From Takakia lepidozioides (taxonomy: Eukaryota > Streptophyta > Takakiopsida > Takakiales > Takakiaceae): a DNA stretch of 64,000 nucleotides. Below, one piece after another: positions 49,576-61,687 of the stretch. The stretch lies in contig CM060732.1 in assembly GCA_030704615.1 (NCBI GenBank), positions 10,352,001 through 10,416,000 of the forward strand, in the 5' to 3' direction. Made by a program: the position numbers and the translations under genes. Each line of letters opens with the position of its first letter. The first letter of the stretch is position 1. The notes below the pieces were generated by a model, which saw only the letters and a list, made by a program, of their open reading frames with translations, made no database searches and had not been told where the DNA came from.

Positions 49576-49750
49576 ATGCGAGAACGGAGTCTTACATGAT
49601 GAGTCGTGCATTCATGGATGCAACTCGGAGTTCCAAGAGCTGGAGGTAGTACCAACTGCAGCTATTGTGGAGGGTCCACCGGAGCCAGCTGTAGCAGTTT
49701 CCTCTCCTTTGCCGGAGGTCTCTGATGAGCCCCTCGAACTCTTTTTCACT
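49576..49750 (+). other. Exon-like segment, unknown gene
   Basis: An AG acceptor precedes and GTAGGT follows an open 175-base segment with coding-like content (CENGVLHDESCIHGC..., then a Pro/Val/Glu-rich stretch). No family recognised. It may belong with the exons near 51 kb, but the phase link is not shown. Confidence 0.3.
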
Positions 49751-50765
49751 GTAGGTCAATTTTTGACAAAGTCTCCATCTCTGCTTTTGCTTTTATCTTC
49801 CTGTACTGGAGTGTTACAAACTGGAGTTCTGGGTGATGGCTTCAAGGTGAGGTTAAGCATATTCTTGGAGGTACAGTCCCCCCTTCCCTCTTCTCTTCTC
49901 TCTGGAGATTTTGGCATTCCGTCCTTAAGCTCCCGACGAGATGAATTCAAGGTCAGATGGTGGGGTCAGCTGCAACATATGCCGAACACCAGGTATCCTA
50001 AGTTAATCGACTCTATATCTTGGAAAGAGGACCGCCCTGTCAAACAGGCTAAGTCCTGGCAACGGCAAACGGCAAACAACGTCTTATGAGTACAATCTCT
50101 GGAGATTTTCTCTACAAGTACAAGTTAGTTTGATGATGGTTGCTATGGTTGAGAAATGATTTGTGTAGTGTTTTTGTGTGGAAGCAGAATGCAGTTCGTG
50201 TGAACAACACCGAATTACCACCATCAACAGACTCACGGCCATTAGGAGGACGGTGTCTGTGATGCACTCTTCCGGCTGTTAGAGGTTACTCTTCCTTTCT
50301 GCTGCTTCTAGCTGTGTTGTAATCCTATTGAGACACCGTTAACATTGGAGTAGGGCCCTGATGCCCGCATGACATTGCTGGTGCCCTGTTTATTCTTAGT
50401 TACAGATTTAGTATGCAAATTGATTTCTTATTCCATGGATTTATGGTGTTAATCACTTTCTCGCATGCTGTTGCTCATGCGTTTATCTTTCAGCCTGGAC
50501 ATGGTTATATTATATGGACATGCTACACATCAAGATTAATTTGCCTATTTTGGTCGTGAAGCTTGTAGAGGCACGGCGAATTGAGGAAGGTGGAAAGAAG
50601 ACCTTTGCCAATGTTTTATAAAGAAGAGAGTCTGACATCCCGACTGAAATCTTTCTCTGATATCTCACCTGATCTCCAGTAGGTTTCTGCCAGGGCTGGT
50701 GTCTTACTGCCTTGGTTGAAGTTCTTGTAGATCTGTTAGCAAGTTGCCAATCGGCTCAGTTTTTA

Positions 50766-50863
50766 GTTATTTACTGGGGATTACCTCACAATCTGTTTTA
50801 CAATTGTAGTTTCAGTTATTTGCTGGGGATTACCTCACAATCTGCTTTACAATTGGAATTGGA
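50766..50863 (+). repeat. 49-bp tandem duplication
   Basis: GTTATTTACTGGGGATTACC and the following bases recur after 49 bases with two or three changes. Confidence 0.85.
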
Positions 50864-50945
50864 ATTTTAGCGGAGGTGAAGTAGGGTTATCAAATGACTA
50901 TGCTAGGGGCCTATCTTGGGTCAAATTGGTTTTGGCTTTGTACAG

Positions 50946-51579
50946 GGCCAGAGTACTTCGGATCTGCAAACCCCACCATTGTCAGGCTGATTCAGCAGTT
51001 GCCCAATGCAGAGAAGTGCACGAAGTATAGGTCAGCATTCTCCATATCCATCATATGAATCACACACAATCACACAGGGTTTGACAGGCGGTGCTAGCCA
51101 ATGGGGAGGTGGTCATTTGCAGTACCACCAGGCAATCATGCAAAGCACTTGAGGACATAGCCTGGTTGAGTGGTTAGCACATCCAGCTATTGCATGCAAT
51201 CCTACGCTGCTGCTGACTGCTGGCATCATCTATTCCCATGAGCAAAATTACAATGAATCTCTCAAGCATACATATGTGGGGGGGACTCTTGACTTGTGAG
51301 TAATCTATCAGAACCCAGGGTTTGTCAAATCATATCTGTTGGTGCTGTAGGGATGAGGGTTTGGGTTTTGGTACAGTGGGCCACACTTTGATGGCCAGGA
51401 TATGTTGTTCTTTATGAGGTGGGGCTGGTTGGGTTGGTTTCGCAAGATAAGGAATGCCTCTGCTTAATCACTGTTGCTATTCTTTGACAGCTGGGCATCA
51501 CAGATTCAAGCTGCGTATGGTGATGGTGAAGGCACTGGGGAGGACCTCATCTGGTACTTCGGGGCATAGAACAATGGGC
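50946..51579 (+). CDS. Two phase-compatible exons of an unrecognised host-like gene
   Basis: Exon 50946-51030 (PEYFGSANPTIVRLIQQLPN ...) is bordered by CAG and GTCAGC. Exon 51491-51579 follows a GACAG acceptor and ends in TAG (WASQIQAAYGDGEGTGEDL ...). The first ends with two bases of a codon and the second supplies the third, so they join in frame across a 460-base intron and form the C-terminal end of a protein. No stop interrupts either. I do not recognise the family, and upstream exons are not established. Confidence 0.4.
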
Positions 51580-51895
51580 CGGATGAGAGTAGATGGATAC
51601 CTGTTTCAACAAACACTTGTTTCACGTTTGATGGACACTTGTTTCAACAAACGGATAAATAAAGTCAAATAAGGTGGAAAGGTATAGGATAAATAAAGTC
51701 AAATAAGTTGAAGCCAAACAAGCTTGAATTGAAATAAGTTTAAAGTCAAACAAGTTGAATTGAGGCTAAATCAAATAAACTTCGGTACTTGTATCAGATA
51801 ACAGAAGCCACACTTTAAGAAGTGTTACTGCCGGTCACATACCATATCCAGACGTGTGATCAGCATTTGAGCTTCAAGCAATTCCTAATACCCTC

Positions 51896-52095
51896 ACAAC
51901 TTTTGTAAAATTGCAGCACTCCATTAGTCAGACAATGCCAAGGAATTAATAAACAAGATACTGGCTTTTGTAAAATTGGAGCACTCCATTAGTCAGACAA
52001 TATCAAGGAATTAACAAACAGGATACTGGCTTTTGTAAAATCGGAGCACTCCATTAGTCAGACAATGCCAAGGAATTAACAAACATGATATTGGC
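51896..52095 (+). repeat. 65-bp tandem repeat, three copies
   Basis: Units start with TTTTGTAAAAT at 51901, 51966 and 52031 and include GCACTCCATTAGTCAGACAA. The array ends about 30 bases before the transposase-like gene and may be its upstream region. Confidence 0.9.
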
Positions 52096-52125
52096 TTTTA
52101 ACCTTCAGGCACTCAGCTTCTGAGA

Positions 52126-55100
52126 ATGGCATTGTCGGAGATTACGAATTTGCCGTTGAGGAAGTAGCCTCCTTATAAGGTGCAAGTTGCAATTGATGGA
52201 AAGCATGCACCGTTGATTTTGAGAGGTTGGTTACTAGACGAGCAGACACCGAAGTCAAACTTCCCTCAAAAATGGAGAGCGGGAGGTACAAACATAGATC
52301 TCTGGCTTGATTCATCCCTTTATCCCATTGACCCAGCTACAAGAGTACGTCCCAACATGAGTTCCATAAGAGACTTGCTTCAATTCTTGGGAGATGGAGA
52401 GGAGGGTTTTCTGGGTTATGTGAAACGCCTTCAAAGTGTTTGCTCAACCACTGTAGAGACCGCAAATTGGCGAATTCTATGCGAAGCTGTACAATAGCAA
52501 AGCGCAATAGAGATTCAAAAATTGAGGGATCAAAGTTCAGGTAGAACATTCCTCCCGTATGGAGATTGATTCATTGAGTGCTCAGATCATTACTATGGAA
52601 AACAACATAAGCAACAAGAGAGCTTCATATGAGAGTCAGTTGCATAGTCTGCAGTTACAAGTTCAAAATAAAGAGGAAGAAGTTCGTGTAATGGAGGGTG
52701 TTTGTGAAGCTCAATTGGAAGCTGTACGATCAATTCATGCGATGGAGTTAGATCAGATTGCGAGTTCCTACAAGTCCGAATTGAGATCCCTCATGTTGCA
52801 GCTCACAAGGTCTAGGGCAACATATACTCGCTTGGAGCAAAAACTGAGTAAGGTTCGCAACACCCCCTATGGACCTAGAAGCCAAATACGCCAGAGGAAA
52901 GAACAATCTTGCACCAAACGGTGGACAAGCCAAAGCGCTTAGAAGATTGGCGTGGAGTATCATTATGCCAGCTACTGCACGAAAAGTGCAACAAGAGAAC
53001 GCTGCATCAAACAGCAAGACAAGGCTTTGTGGCGATAGAAGTACCCAAGAAGAATCTGGAAAAGTCTTCGCTCAAATTCTATCAAGGACTGAGGTAGATT
53101 CGATGTTGCATGTGCCCATTTTTACTCACGTAGGTGCAAAAATGGCAAATCAATATCTCAATGAAATCGGCAAACAGGTTGGGCCCAGTGAGACTTTGGA
53201 GACCTGTGACAGAAATGGGATCACCCAAGCAGGTTACAATGCAATTTACAAGAAGTTTAAAGGTGGTGTAAAAGTTGCCTCCAAAGGGATGAGAGTAGGA
53301 TGTCTGCCCAATCCGCATCGAGTGTCGAAATTGCGCAAGGAATTGAACTCCAAGCTTCAGGATTTCGTAGGTGAATACTACCATTTGAACAACAGCCTTG
53401 AAGTTCCTAAAAAAGTCAAGAACGGTGAAAAGAATGAGGCTACTCGAGTGACACTATCCGAGCACAATTCTTTTTTCGCGGATGTGGAGCAGGTGCAGCG
53501 TACCATGGTCGAATTGTATGACATCACACTTGCCGGTAAGTCTTCTACATCGTGCACCTATAAATTATATGTTTTTAATCTTTAATTTTATATATTATTA
53601 GTATTGATTGCTTGATTTTGATTTTACAGAATTGAAGGGGAGCCCTCTACAGTTTGTCTTGAAGCTTGATGAGGCAGAAATCATTCATGCCCAAAAGCTG
53701 GAAAGAGTGAGTATTACCCTCATGAACCGTGCATTAGACCCATCCGTCACTCCGGATAGTGAAAAGTTTTTCAGTGTGCAAAGTGAGAGGGAGATTTGGC
53801 CTATAGCTTGTTTTCAAGTGGCAAAGGAGAACACATAGGTTCTAAAGTGGGTGTTCCAACAAACCAAACTTCCTTCGTTAATTCAAGCCCAAGAAGATGG
53901 GCAACGTCTTCACGTCCCGGGTTTTGGTGATTACAAGGTAGAGTGGCATATGGCAGCCGACATGAAGACAATAAAGGCCATGTTTGGTTTGAAGGGAGGT
54001 GCAAATAGTTTGCATTCTTGCATTTATTGCATGCAGGAGAGAGTCAAGTCTGTAGAGGGGTCCATGAAGGATGCCGCCGTTGCTATTAATAAGCGTTCCC
54101 ATACATGGAATGGAGGCTTATTTGCCCAAAACATTACTGCCAAACCGGTGAGTGGGAGTTAGGGAAAAGATCGTTGGAAACCAGTGTTGCCGATCCCCAT
54201 TGAGAGAGTGCATATTTGCACTTTACATGCCATGAATAGGATCATTGAGAAAATGGTCCACCTCCATTTCATGTTCGCCTGGACCATTCGCGATAAGAAA
54301 TTACAAGAGTTAGCTATTGCTGACATGGAAAAAGTGTTGTCCAGCACTGGTGCGCATGGTGGTTTGGTTAAGATCATGAAAGATGATCAACTGTCTGGCA
54401 AACTGAGTAATATCCCCAACAAACCTTCGTTCAATGGCCCACATGCTGCCAAACTCTTTAATCCGAGTACTTTAGAGGGAGGCTCCGAAAAGTTGTATAT
54501 TGATGTGGTAAAGTCCGAGCACAACCACACGAAAGATGGGGCAGGTAGGAGAAATCGATTAGCATGTTGGGTTGCATTTGATAAGTTGCGCCCCTATCTT
54601 TTTGGCCTTACACTCACCAATGGACAAAAAGCTGAATATAAGAAATGCGTGGAGGAATTCGGACAAGCTTTCATCAAAAGTTGGGGGGAGGGTCCAGTTA
54701 CACACTATATTGTGAGTATCTACAACATCCCTTGATATTGATTGGAATGCTTATAGTAAAATTTTGCATTTCAATTATAGTACTTATAGATGACAATGCT
54801 AATTGTTCAAGTTGATTGGAATGCTAATTGTTTAAGTTGATAATTTGCAGCGGGTATTGGTCAAGCACACCCCGTGGTTTGTTGAAAAGTATAGAAGCCT
54901 ATCTGTCTGGTCATGTCAACGAATGGAGAACTCGCATCACGCGGCAAAAGCGGCATATCAGCGTCATACTCAACATGCTGGAACAAAATGCAAGAAAAGT
55001 CCTTTGGTACAGACCTATCAACACTGGTTTAGGATCCAACATAGGTTCAGAAACAAAAGCCTTCAATTGAATGTTGCCATTGATAGCCTTAGAGGTGAGG

Positions 55101-55435
55101 AGGCAATTCAGGCCCGACGTGCAACATCCTTAAACTCAAGCGCAGCAGCACACAGCGCTTTGTGGCGATCAAGATGCACTCTGGTTGGCAGTAGGTGGGT
55201 ACCAAACTCTGAAGAGCAAATTGTAGAAGAGCCGATTGAGGAATCAGCGGAGGAGCCAATTCCGGATTCCCAGGTAGGAGGTTCAAAGTTTGAACGTAGT
55301 CACCACTTCATGCGTCCCTATCTTATCCCTAAACTGCAATGGAACCAAGCCCCAGTTCCTGCAGGCCTTACTCATCGGAAAGGAATTAATTCTGTGGTTG
55401 TGGCTTGCCTCCACACCAAAGGAGTTAGCAAATGA
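52126..55435 (+). pseudogene. Decayed transposase-like gene of an unclassified DNA transposon family
   Basis: From an ATG at 52126, with an in-frame TAG at 52165, comes a domain with VAIDGKHAPLILRGWLLDEQ, then a coiled coil (about 52559-52860), a region with FTHVGAKMANQYLNEIG and ITQAGYNAIYKKF (about 53100-53540), an intron (53536-53629), then YKVEWHMAADMKTIKAMFGL ... LHSCIYCM (about 53930-54035) and HICTLHAMNRIIEKM (54208-54250). The D-x-K-x6-GL, CxxC and LHxxxRxxE pattern recalls RNase H-fold transposase-like proteins known from invertebrate and plant repeats. Stops at 53836 and 54160 and several shifts break it. A last exon (about 54851-55435) is Arg/His-rich. Family assignment is inference. 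Confidence 0.5.
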
Positions 55436-55451
55436 GCAAGGTAGACAGGGC
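55399..55451 (+). repeat. Left copy of a 53-bp inverted repeat
   Basis: TGTGGCTTGCCTCCACACCA and the following 33 bases recur inverted at 59644-59696 with one mismatch. No flanking duplication was found. Confidence 0.9.
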
Positions 55452-56817
55452 AGACTCAGACTGAAAGCAAGGAAATTGCTCAACTAGTTATCCCATTGAC
55501 AACATCTCCATCAGACCATAGTTTGAGATCTGCCCTGTCTATAAAAGGTAAAGAATGGTGAAAAGAAGGAGGTTACTCAATAGGGCAGACTCAGACTTGC
55601 TTTGACTTCTCAGCAGATTGATTATTGAGGGCGGGCGGAGGCGAGACCGGGCAGATCTCAGCAGATTGGTTTCAGGTCATACTTGGGGCGGGATTTCTTT
55701 GATCGATACAGTCAGGGCGCCTTGAAGAGTGCAGTCTGTTGGCACCAGTCTGTTGATGGAGGTGAAGAGTGCAGCATGTTGACAGTGGATAATCGTAGGC
55801 GACCATGCACCTCATGAAAACGAATTTGAATCGGTGATTCGAAGCACCGCCGTGAAGTCGTGTTTAGGGTCGACTGCCTCTGTTCTGCTGGGGGCTCCTG
55901 TAAGTCTGTCAGACATGCTGCCATCATACAACGTATTATTAATGGATCTTCAGTTGAAGTGGACTAGTAGGGCTAGTGTGTTTCGTTACCCTACTCTCCA
56001 TGGACTTGATGATTACAGCATCTTAAGCAAAGGTCTTTCAGCACTTGACCACATGACAATAAACTGGAGGGAGGAGAGTAATGTTACCCTGGCTCTAGAG
56101 AGACAGTTTTCTTTGATGTGACCTTTACCCACCTTTTTAATGTTCAACCATGCAACTACTCGACTCCAACCTGTCATGTCATTGGCGCATTCAAACCCAA
56201 CTTGGCCCGGCATGCTCTAGGATCCCTGCCAAGCATGATTAGGAAAACACTGCTCGAAGGACAGCACCGCTCGAAAGAACCTCCGCTCTAAAAGAACCTT
56301 TCATCTCCTGATGCGCAGAACTGAGCCTAACTAGTATGAACCTGAAGCTGCAGCCGTTGCCGCATGCGCCACATCCTCTGCCCCACAGACATACTAAGCG
56401 CCTGGACTTGCTGCTCAGGGGGGGCGGGACAACATTCTCCCTCTCTAAAAAGTCCGCACACACTCTCCCTCTCTGTATTACGGTGTAAAATGGAAGCACG
56501 GATAACTTAGAGAAGCAAGACGTGCACCCAGCCAAGACCTAAACATCCATCCATTCAATCTCATCTGGAAAGTGCAACTTGACTAAACTGGAGCTTAAAA
56601 TCGCATTAAGCATTAAGTACAAAGAAAGTTACAAGTACTTTCCAAGAGTCCATCCTCTTTCTTTTCTATGTTTTGGTTAAGTACAAATAAAATCACAATG
56701 TCATTAATGGATCATTACAGCATTCTTGGTTACCATGGCATCCCTCAACGTCATATTAAGCAGAAGATCCTGGGTTCGAATTCTAAATATTATTTGCTCA
56801 ACAAAGGTAATAATTTT
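55452..56817. other. Stretch without a supportable gene
   Basis: It contains scattered short frames and a repeated GGGCAGACTCAGACT word (55448, 55583). Nothing convincing. Confidence 0.4.
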
Positions 56818-57330
56818 GGTCATACCCCCTTCTCCCATGATTGTCCCACTTAGCCACAAGGTCTAGGGTTCAAAACATCACATAACAAAGGTTAAAATGT
56901 CACCTAAAATGTCACATAATGTTATCCTAATGCTCCATAGCCCTAACTCTCAACCAACAAACATCGTACTATTCACATAACAAAGCCTTAAAATATCACC
57001 TAAAATGTCACATAATGTTATCCTAATGCTCCACAGCCCTAACTCTAGCCCTAACTCTAAGACTAAATGTCACCAAATGTTGCAGATGTCACCATTATCT
57101 TGTAGCCTTTGGTCATACCCCCTTCTCCCATGATTGTCCCACTTAGCCACAAGGTCTAGGGTTCAAAACATCACATAACAAAGGTTAAAATGTCACCTAA
57201 AATGTCACATAATGTTATCCTAATGCTCCATAGCCCTAACTCTAGCCCTAACTCTAAGACTAAATGTCACCAAATGTTGCAGATGTCACCATTATCTTGT
57301 AGCCCACGGACTAACCCTAACTCTAAGGCT
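56818..57330 (+). repeat. 293-bp tandem duplication with internal repeats
   Basis: The segment starting GGTCATACCCCCTTCTCCC at 56818 recurs at 57111. Within it, ATAACAAAGGTTAAAATGTC-like sequence is itself repeated near 56881 and 56977, and CCCTAACTCT words recur. Confidence 0.85.
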
Positions 57331-57481
57331 ACACATCAGGATTAATTTGCCACAAGTCGTAGTCGTTTTGGAGGCAGCACATCGGCAGCTGTGTACTTCT
57401 TCTCATTTCTGATGTTTACCTGTCAACAAGAAACATGTAATTTTGTCAGAAGCTGTCATAACATTTGAAGCTGTGAATGGA

Positions 57482-58732
57482 TTACCATTTCACATACCAA
57501 ATTCCACATACCTTTTTGGACTTGATCCCATCTTCATCCACCAAGATCGTGAAGTCCTCAGGAATGTCTGATCCAAAAGCAATCGCAATCTCATGTCGAA
57601 TGCTTGACATTGACCACTGTCGCCCAACCTCAATTTCTTGTTGTCTTGCTTCATATTCACAACATAAGTTGACCAGCTCCACAGACTGAACCTGATCCAT
57701 CGTCTCCCATTTGTTTTTGGATATCATGCGTTGCCGATTGAATTGAAATGTGGCATATAAAACAGATCGGCCAATGTGATATCTGAATCTCAGTGTTGAA
57801 CGATCGACAACACATCTAATGACATCTGCTCCAATGGTGATTTTTGTATCCCATCCACTATCCATCAGTGATTCCAACAGCTTCTCACATGGTTCTTTGA
57901 AAGTGAACATGGTATAGCTCTTAGAGATACTGATGGCCACGGAAAATAGATCTACCATTACTCCAATTGGCATAAACCATTGTAAGTGGGTTGATTTGCT
58001 TCATGTTCTGGGTTTCATAGACGATAAGAAATCAGACCGCAACTTAAGTCTGAAAGACTCACTGGTCGCCATGTCCGGTAATGGCCAAGCTGGGTCACTA
58101 AAACCAGGAAGAGGGATTGGCTGCACTGTTCCAAACTCGGATCTACCATTGCGTGGGGTGTAAAATGCATTGTAGAAGTACACATGATCGCGCAGAAGCT
58201 CCTTGTGCGTTCGATATCCACGGCAAGCCTCACCCACTTCGGCGTGCACCACATACAAAACGTCCATTATACTCTTCAGATCAATCCAATCTTCAAACGT
58301 GGAAAGGTGTAGGTCTGCAATAAAACCCCATCCTCATCATATAGTTGTTCCACTGTGCACAATACAAGGTGAACTTGATAGCAAATAATGTAAATTTATG
58401 AGGATCTTAGACAACTTACAATTGCAAGCGCCTCTGCCAAAAGTTGCATCTGGAGGCAAATCAAGTTGCCGTTGCATGTAAGCATGTTGAACACAGATTT
58501 TGGATACCACTGTGGATCCACCTTCGAAACGAAACTTCAGCACCTTCGCCTTGTACGCCCCCTCTGTTGTAGAAGTTCCGCCGTGCTTCAATGAATCTTT
58601 AGCATGATCGCCTCTTCTACCCGGCATCAATGCTACCCAAGCATTACTCTCCACCTTCATGGGAATCCAATTATCATTCTCGTCTTTCGAATTGAACAAG
58701 ATCACAGATCCTACTTCACTTCGTGGCCGCAT
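57482..58732 (-). pseudogene. Spliced gene of unknown function with an in-frame stop
   Basis: First exon 58732 to about 58419 (MRPRSEVGSVILFNSKDEND ...) ends at a GTAAGT donor. The next exon begins after an AG near 58316 and runs LHLSTFEDWIDLKSIMDVLY ... to a TGA at about 58001; the same frame continues for another 170 codons to 57482 (MVDLFSVAISISKSYTMF ...). The stop makes it a pseudogene or marks an error. No domain recognised. It lies between the two 53-bp inverted repeats, so it may belong to a mobile element. Confidence 0.45.
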
Positions 58733-59643
58733 TTTGTTTCGGATTCACAATTCCCTCTGTATCCCACCAAGAAATCAACTTACGATTTGGAATGAGATTT
58801 GGAACACGAGATTTGGATTTGCAGCTTTACTGCACTTGTTTGCTTAAGCAACAATTGCTAACTAGTACCTGTCAACCTACAAGTACAGAGGTAAATTGGG
58901 AGTCCACAAGCTGGAGTCTCTTGGGCATCAAATAAACTATTTTTCCCACTAAGTGGCCATACAAGTGGCCGCCTCACCCAACCTATGCTCCTGATATGTC
59001 TCTTGGATACCATTAGTTGGATTTAGCACAGGTCAGATTGGATATACTTCAAAGTACTGTATGAAAGGTTCAGCATTTGCTTTTGCAGGGTGGGGCAACT
59101 GGGTTCCTCCAATCCCAGGCTGTTGCAAAAATGATGTTTGAGCATTTTGCTGGACAACTTTGTAGGCTGGTCTGGTTTGACTTGCATACCCAAGTAGACT
59201 CTTATCCATGATGACCTTAGTTATGCAGCAATGATTTTTCTATCAAATTGCAGTGATTGCGACCTTGGAATTGGGAAAGGGAAATCCATTTTTGGGTAAT
59301 CTAGTTGCGAACCAGACCAGCTCAGCCCAGCTCAGTTCAGCCAGCCCAGCTATCACTTGATTTGTCTGTCAATTTGCAGTGATTGCGACATTGGAATTGG
59401 GAAAGATAAGTCATGTACTCTTAAAAAGAGACCTTCCTTCCCGAGTTTTTCAATCCTTACAACATCAGTTTATTTTATTGTCTCAGTTTATCAGATCACG
59501 AGCCCGAACATTGGAATACAACATTAAGGTAGATGCTGAAAGAGGATTATCACCTTCTTTCCGCAGTTTAGTCCAAGCTGCTTCAAGACTGGTAGTGAGC
59601 TGGTCAAACACAGCAGCTCTTGTTTTCAACACCCCACCTCTGA
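58733..59643. other. Stretch without a supportable gene, containing a 124-bp-spaced duplication
   Basis: TTGCAGTGATTGCGACCTTGG-like sequence occurs at about 59250 and again at about 59374, each after a pyrimidine-rich tract and CAG, like a duplicated splice acceptor. Otherwise only weak frames. Confidence 0.45.
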
Positions 59644-59696
59644 GCCCTGTCTACCCTGCTCATTTGCTAACTCCTTTGGTGTGGAGGCAAGCCACA
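59644..59696 (-). repeat. Right copy of the 53-bp inverted repeat
   Basis: It is the reverse complement of 55399-55451 with a single A/G difference. Confidence 0.9.
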
Positions 59697-59984
59697 GCTT
59701 AGTACAGACTCAATCATCTATAGCCTGCAAGAGCTCAAAGCTTTAACTTCTGAGTCTCTGGCTCTTAGTGGCAACCCCAGCAACCCCAGATTGACTTGGT
59801 AAGCAATGTTGTAGGTTGAATCCAAGCTCAATCCATATGAGCAACCCTCTAAGGCATACAGCCACCATACTGAAACTACGACACCTACAGTCAAACCATC
59901 AACAACATAGCCAAGAAAATGAAGATAGAAGGCAACTGCATTCCTTGTTCACCTAAGAGTGGCCTTGGCATCAGCAGCTAGAGT

Positions 59985-60290
59985 CCACAAGCGTGATTCG
60001 AAACGTTGCACACGCACTGCAAACGCACACAAACATGATGTGGTCGAGCTTCACCCCTTCCGGCCCCGTCATTTGCTCATAGGTCTCCAAAGCCCCATCC
60101 CACACCCCTGCTCTGCACACCCTGCAAGCATCACGTTCCATGACACCACATCTCGTTCAGCTGTGCATCTCGACCTTTGTGCTTGTGCTCCTGCATAGCG
60201 TCTGCAATGCTGCCCTTGCTGGACCCATCTCCTAGTGCCACTGACTTCAACAGCAGGCTCAGCAGGCTGCCCATCACCAACAATGATGTC
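59985..60290 (-). pseudogene. PPR protein fragment (plant PLS/DYW type)
   Basis: On the minus strand GSIADAMQ is followed by ERDVVSWNVMLAGCAEQG and, after a one-base shift, ALETYEQMTGPEGVKLDH and IMFVCVCSAC. These are consecutive pentatricopeptide motifs of plant organelle RNA-editing-type PPR proteins, which bind organellar RNA. Only about two repeats are present, with no start or DYW domain, so it is a fragment. Confidence 0.8.
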
Positions 60291-60379
60291 AGCCAATCTA
60301 ATTTTCCAGTAAGCTCTCCCCAATAATCTCTCCTCTGCCACATACTCTCCATTCAAACCAAGCGTCAAAGTCTCGCACA

Positions 60380-60758
60380 TCAAGAAAATGCAATGTCATG
60401 GAACAACATAAAACCTGGGGTAAATGAACTGCTTACCTCATGTAGCACAAGGCCAAGCTTCAGGTAATCCAGAAAACCAGTTGCCCATGCAAACCAAATA
60501 TCTGCTTCTACAATTCTCACCCAATCAGGAGGCAAATTACTTACGGAAGACTGAAAACAGTGAGGGTGAGGGGAAACACCTTTGTCCATAGAGAATGTTC
60601 AACAGTTCAAACAGCTCAGCATCACTGGCTAGCTCCAGTACAGAGTGTAGCTCTGGATCAAATGCAACTGCATGCACCAAATGAAATTTAGGGCAAGAAC
60701 ATAGGGACGACCTCTCCAAGGTGTGAAGGTGCCCTGGGGCTTCCACTGTTATGTGCAT
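60380..60758 (-). pseudogene. Exon fragments resembling a plant plastid protein of unknown function
   Basis: FDPELHSVLELASDAELFEL and LNILYGQ resemble a conserved ELATDxELxELxxILFG motif of an uncharacterised plant protein family, recalled from memory. An exon-like segment with LPPDWVRIVEADIWFAWATG and a GTAAGC donor follows. Function unknown. Orientation matches the PPR fragment, but the two are unrelated proteins. Confidence 0.4.
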
Positions 60759-60922
60759 GTGATTCAGCCTGCTGCTTGAACTCCTCTGAGTTGGACAAGG
60801 TCTTGATATTGTGTTGTTGTGAACATTTATCTATTGGTCATGGCTGGAATTTGGAAGGATCATTATTTTAACCTTCCTGAAACCGTTGGTGTGTAACTAG
60901 GCAGTGGCAGCTGAGTGCAGGG

Positions 60923-61189
60923 GTGCAACAAAAGGGTTATAGTTCACTCCCTACAGAGGTGCATTTAGTGTCCTCGCCTACAGCAGACCGAGGCTACAGC
61001 AAGCAATCAGCTGAGCGTAAGTCACCATTGCTCCAGGTGACGACAACAACTACCATTGATGTGGCTCCCAAGGGCTTAGAGCTGCTCATGGACGCTGCAA
61101 AAGCTCTGATTCCAGAGACGCCATCAAAGCGGAAGGTGAAGCTTGGGCATGATCACACACTTTGGCAGGCAGCCACCACTGAAGATTGA
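60923..61189 (+). other. 88-codon open frame, unrecognised
   Basis: The frame has Thr/Pro/Lys-rich content with GLELLMDAAKALIPETPSKR. It may be an exon fragment like its neighbours. No splice borders established. Confidence 0.25.
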
Positions 61190-61687
61190 ACCACCATAGG
61201 GATCTAACAAAAGATGATCCTTCCTCCACAATTGGAGGGGGCAAGGGCGCAGGTCATAGGCCACGAACCTCCTAGCACTGACTCTTTGCCAGTAAGCAGG
61301 TATATCTCTGCTGCTTTCTTGTCATGTTGTAAACAGCTTTGGAAGGTTTCAGACCTTGAGCTGGTCCACCTGTGACTTCTCAACCTCCAACCAATAACGT
61401 GCCTCATAATAAGATGGTTTACCAGTACTTGCCAAGTGCATAGAAGCATTATTGCAGCCTAACATAATCTTGCTATCGAGACAGGGAAGACGGAAGGAAA
61501 TGAAGAAATGTCATAACCTCCAGCAAGGTAAGGAGAAGAAAGCCCGAGAACTTATAAACAGTACCAATTTCTTCGTCAATGCCCATATCCTTATACAAAG
61601 CAGAGATTGACAAAGTCTACCCTCTAGTTTTCAAGGAGAACAAACCTTGTGCATATATTACTGATGAGCGTTCTGACGTTGAACAGG

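Noticed and set aside
56930-57325. CCCTAACTCT words suggesting an interstitial telomere
   Set aside because: The plant telomere unit is CCCTAAA in long perfect arrays. Here the words are few and irregular, inside a 293-bp duplication.
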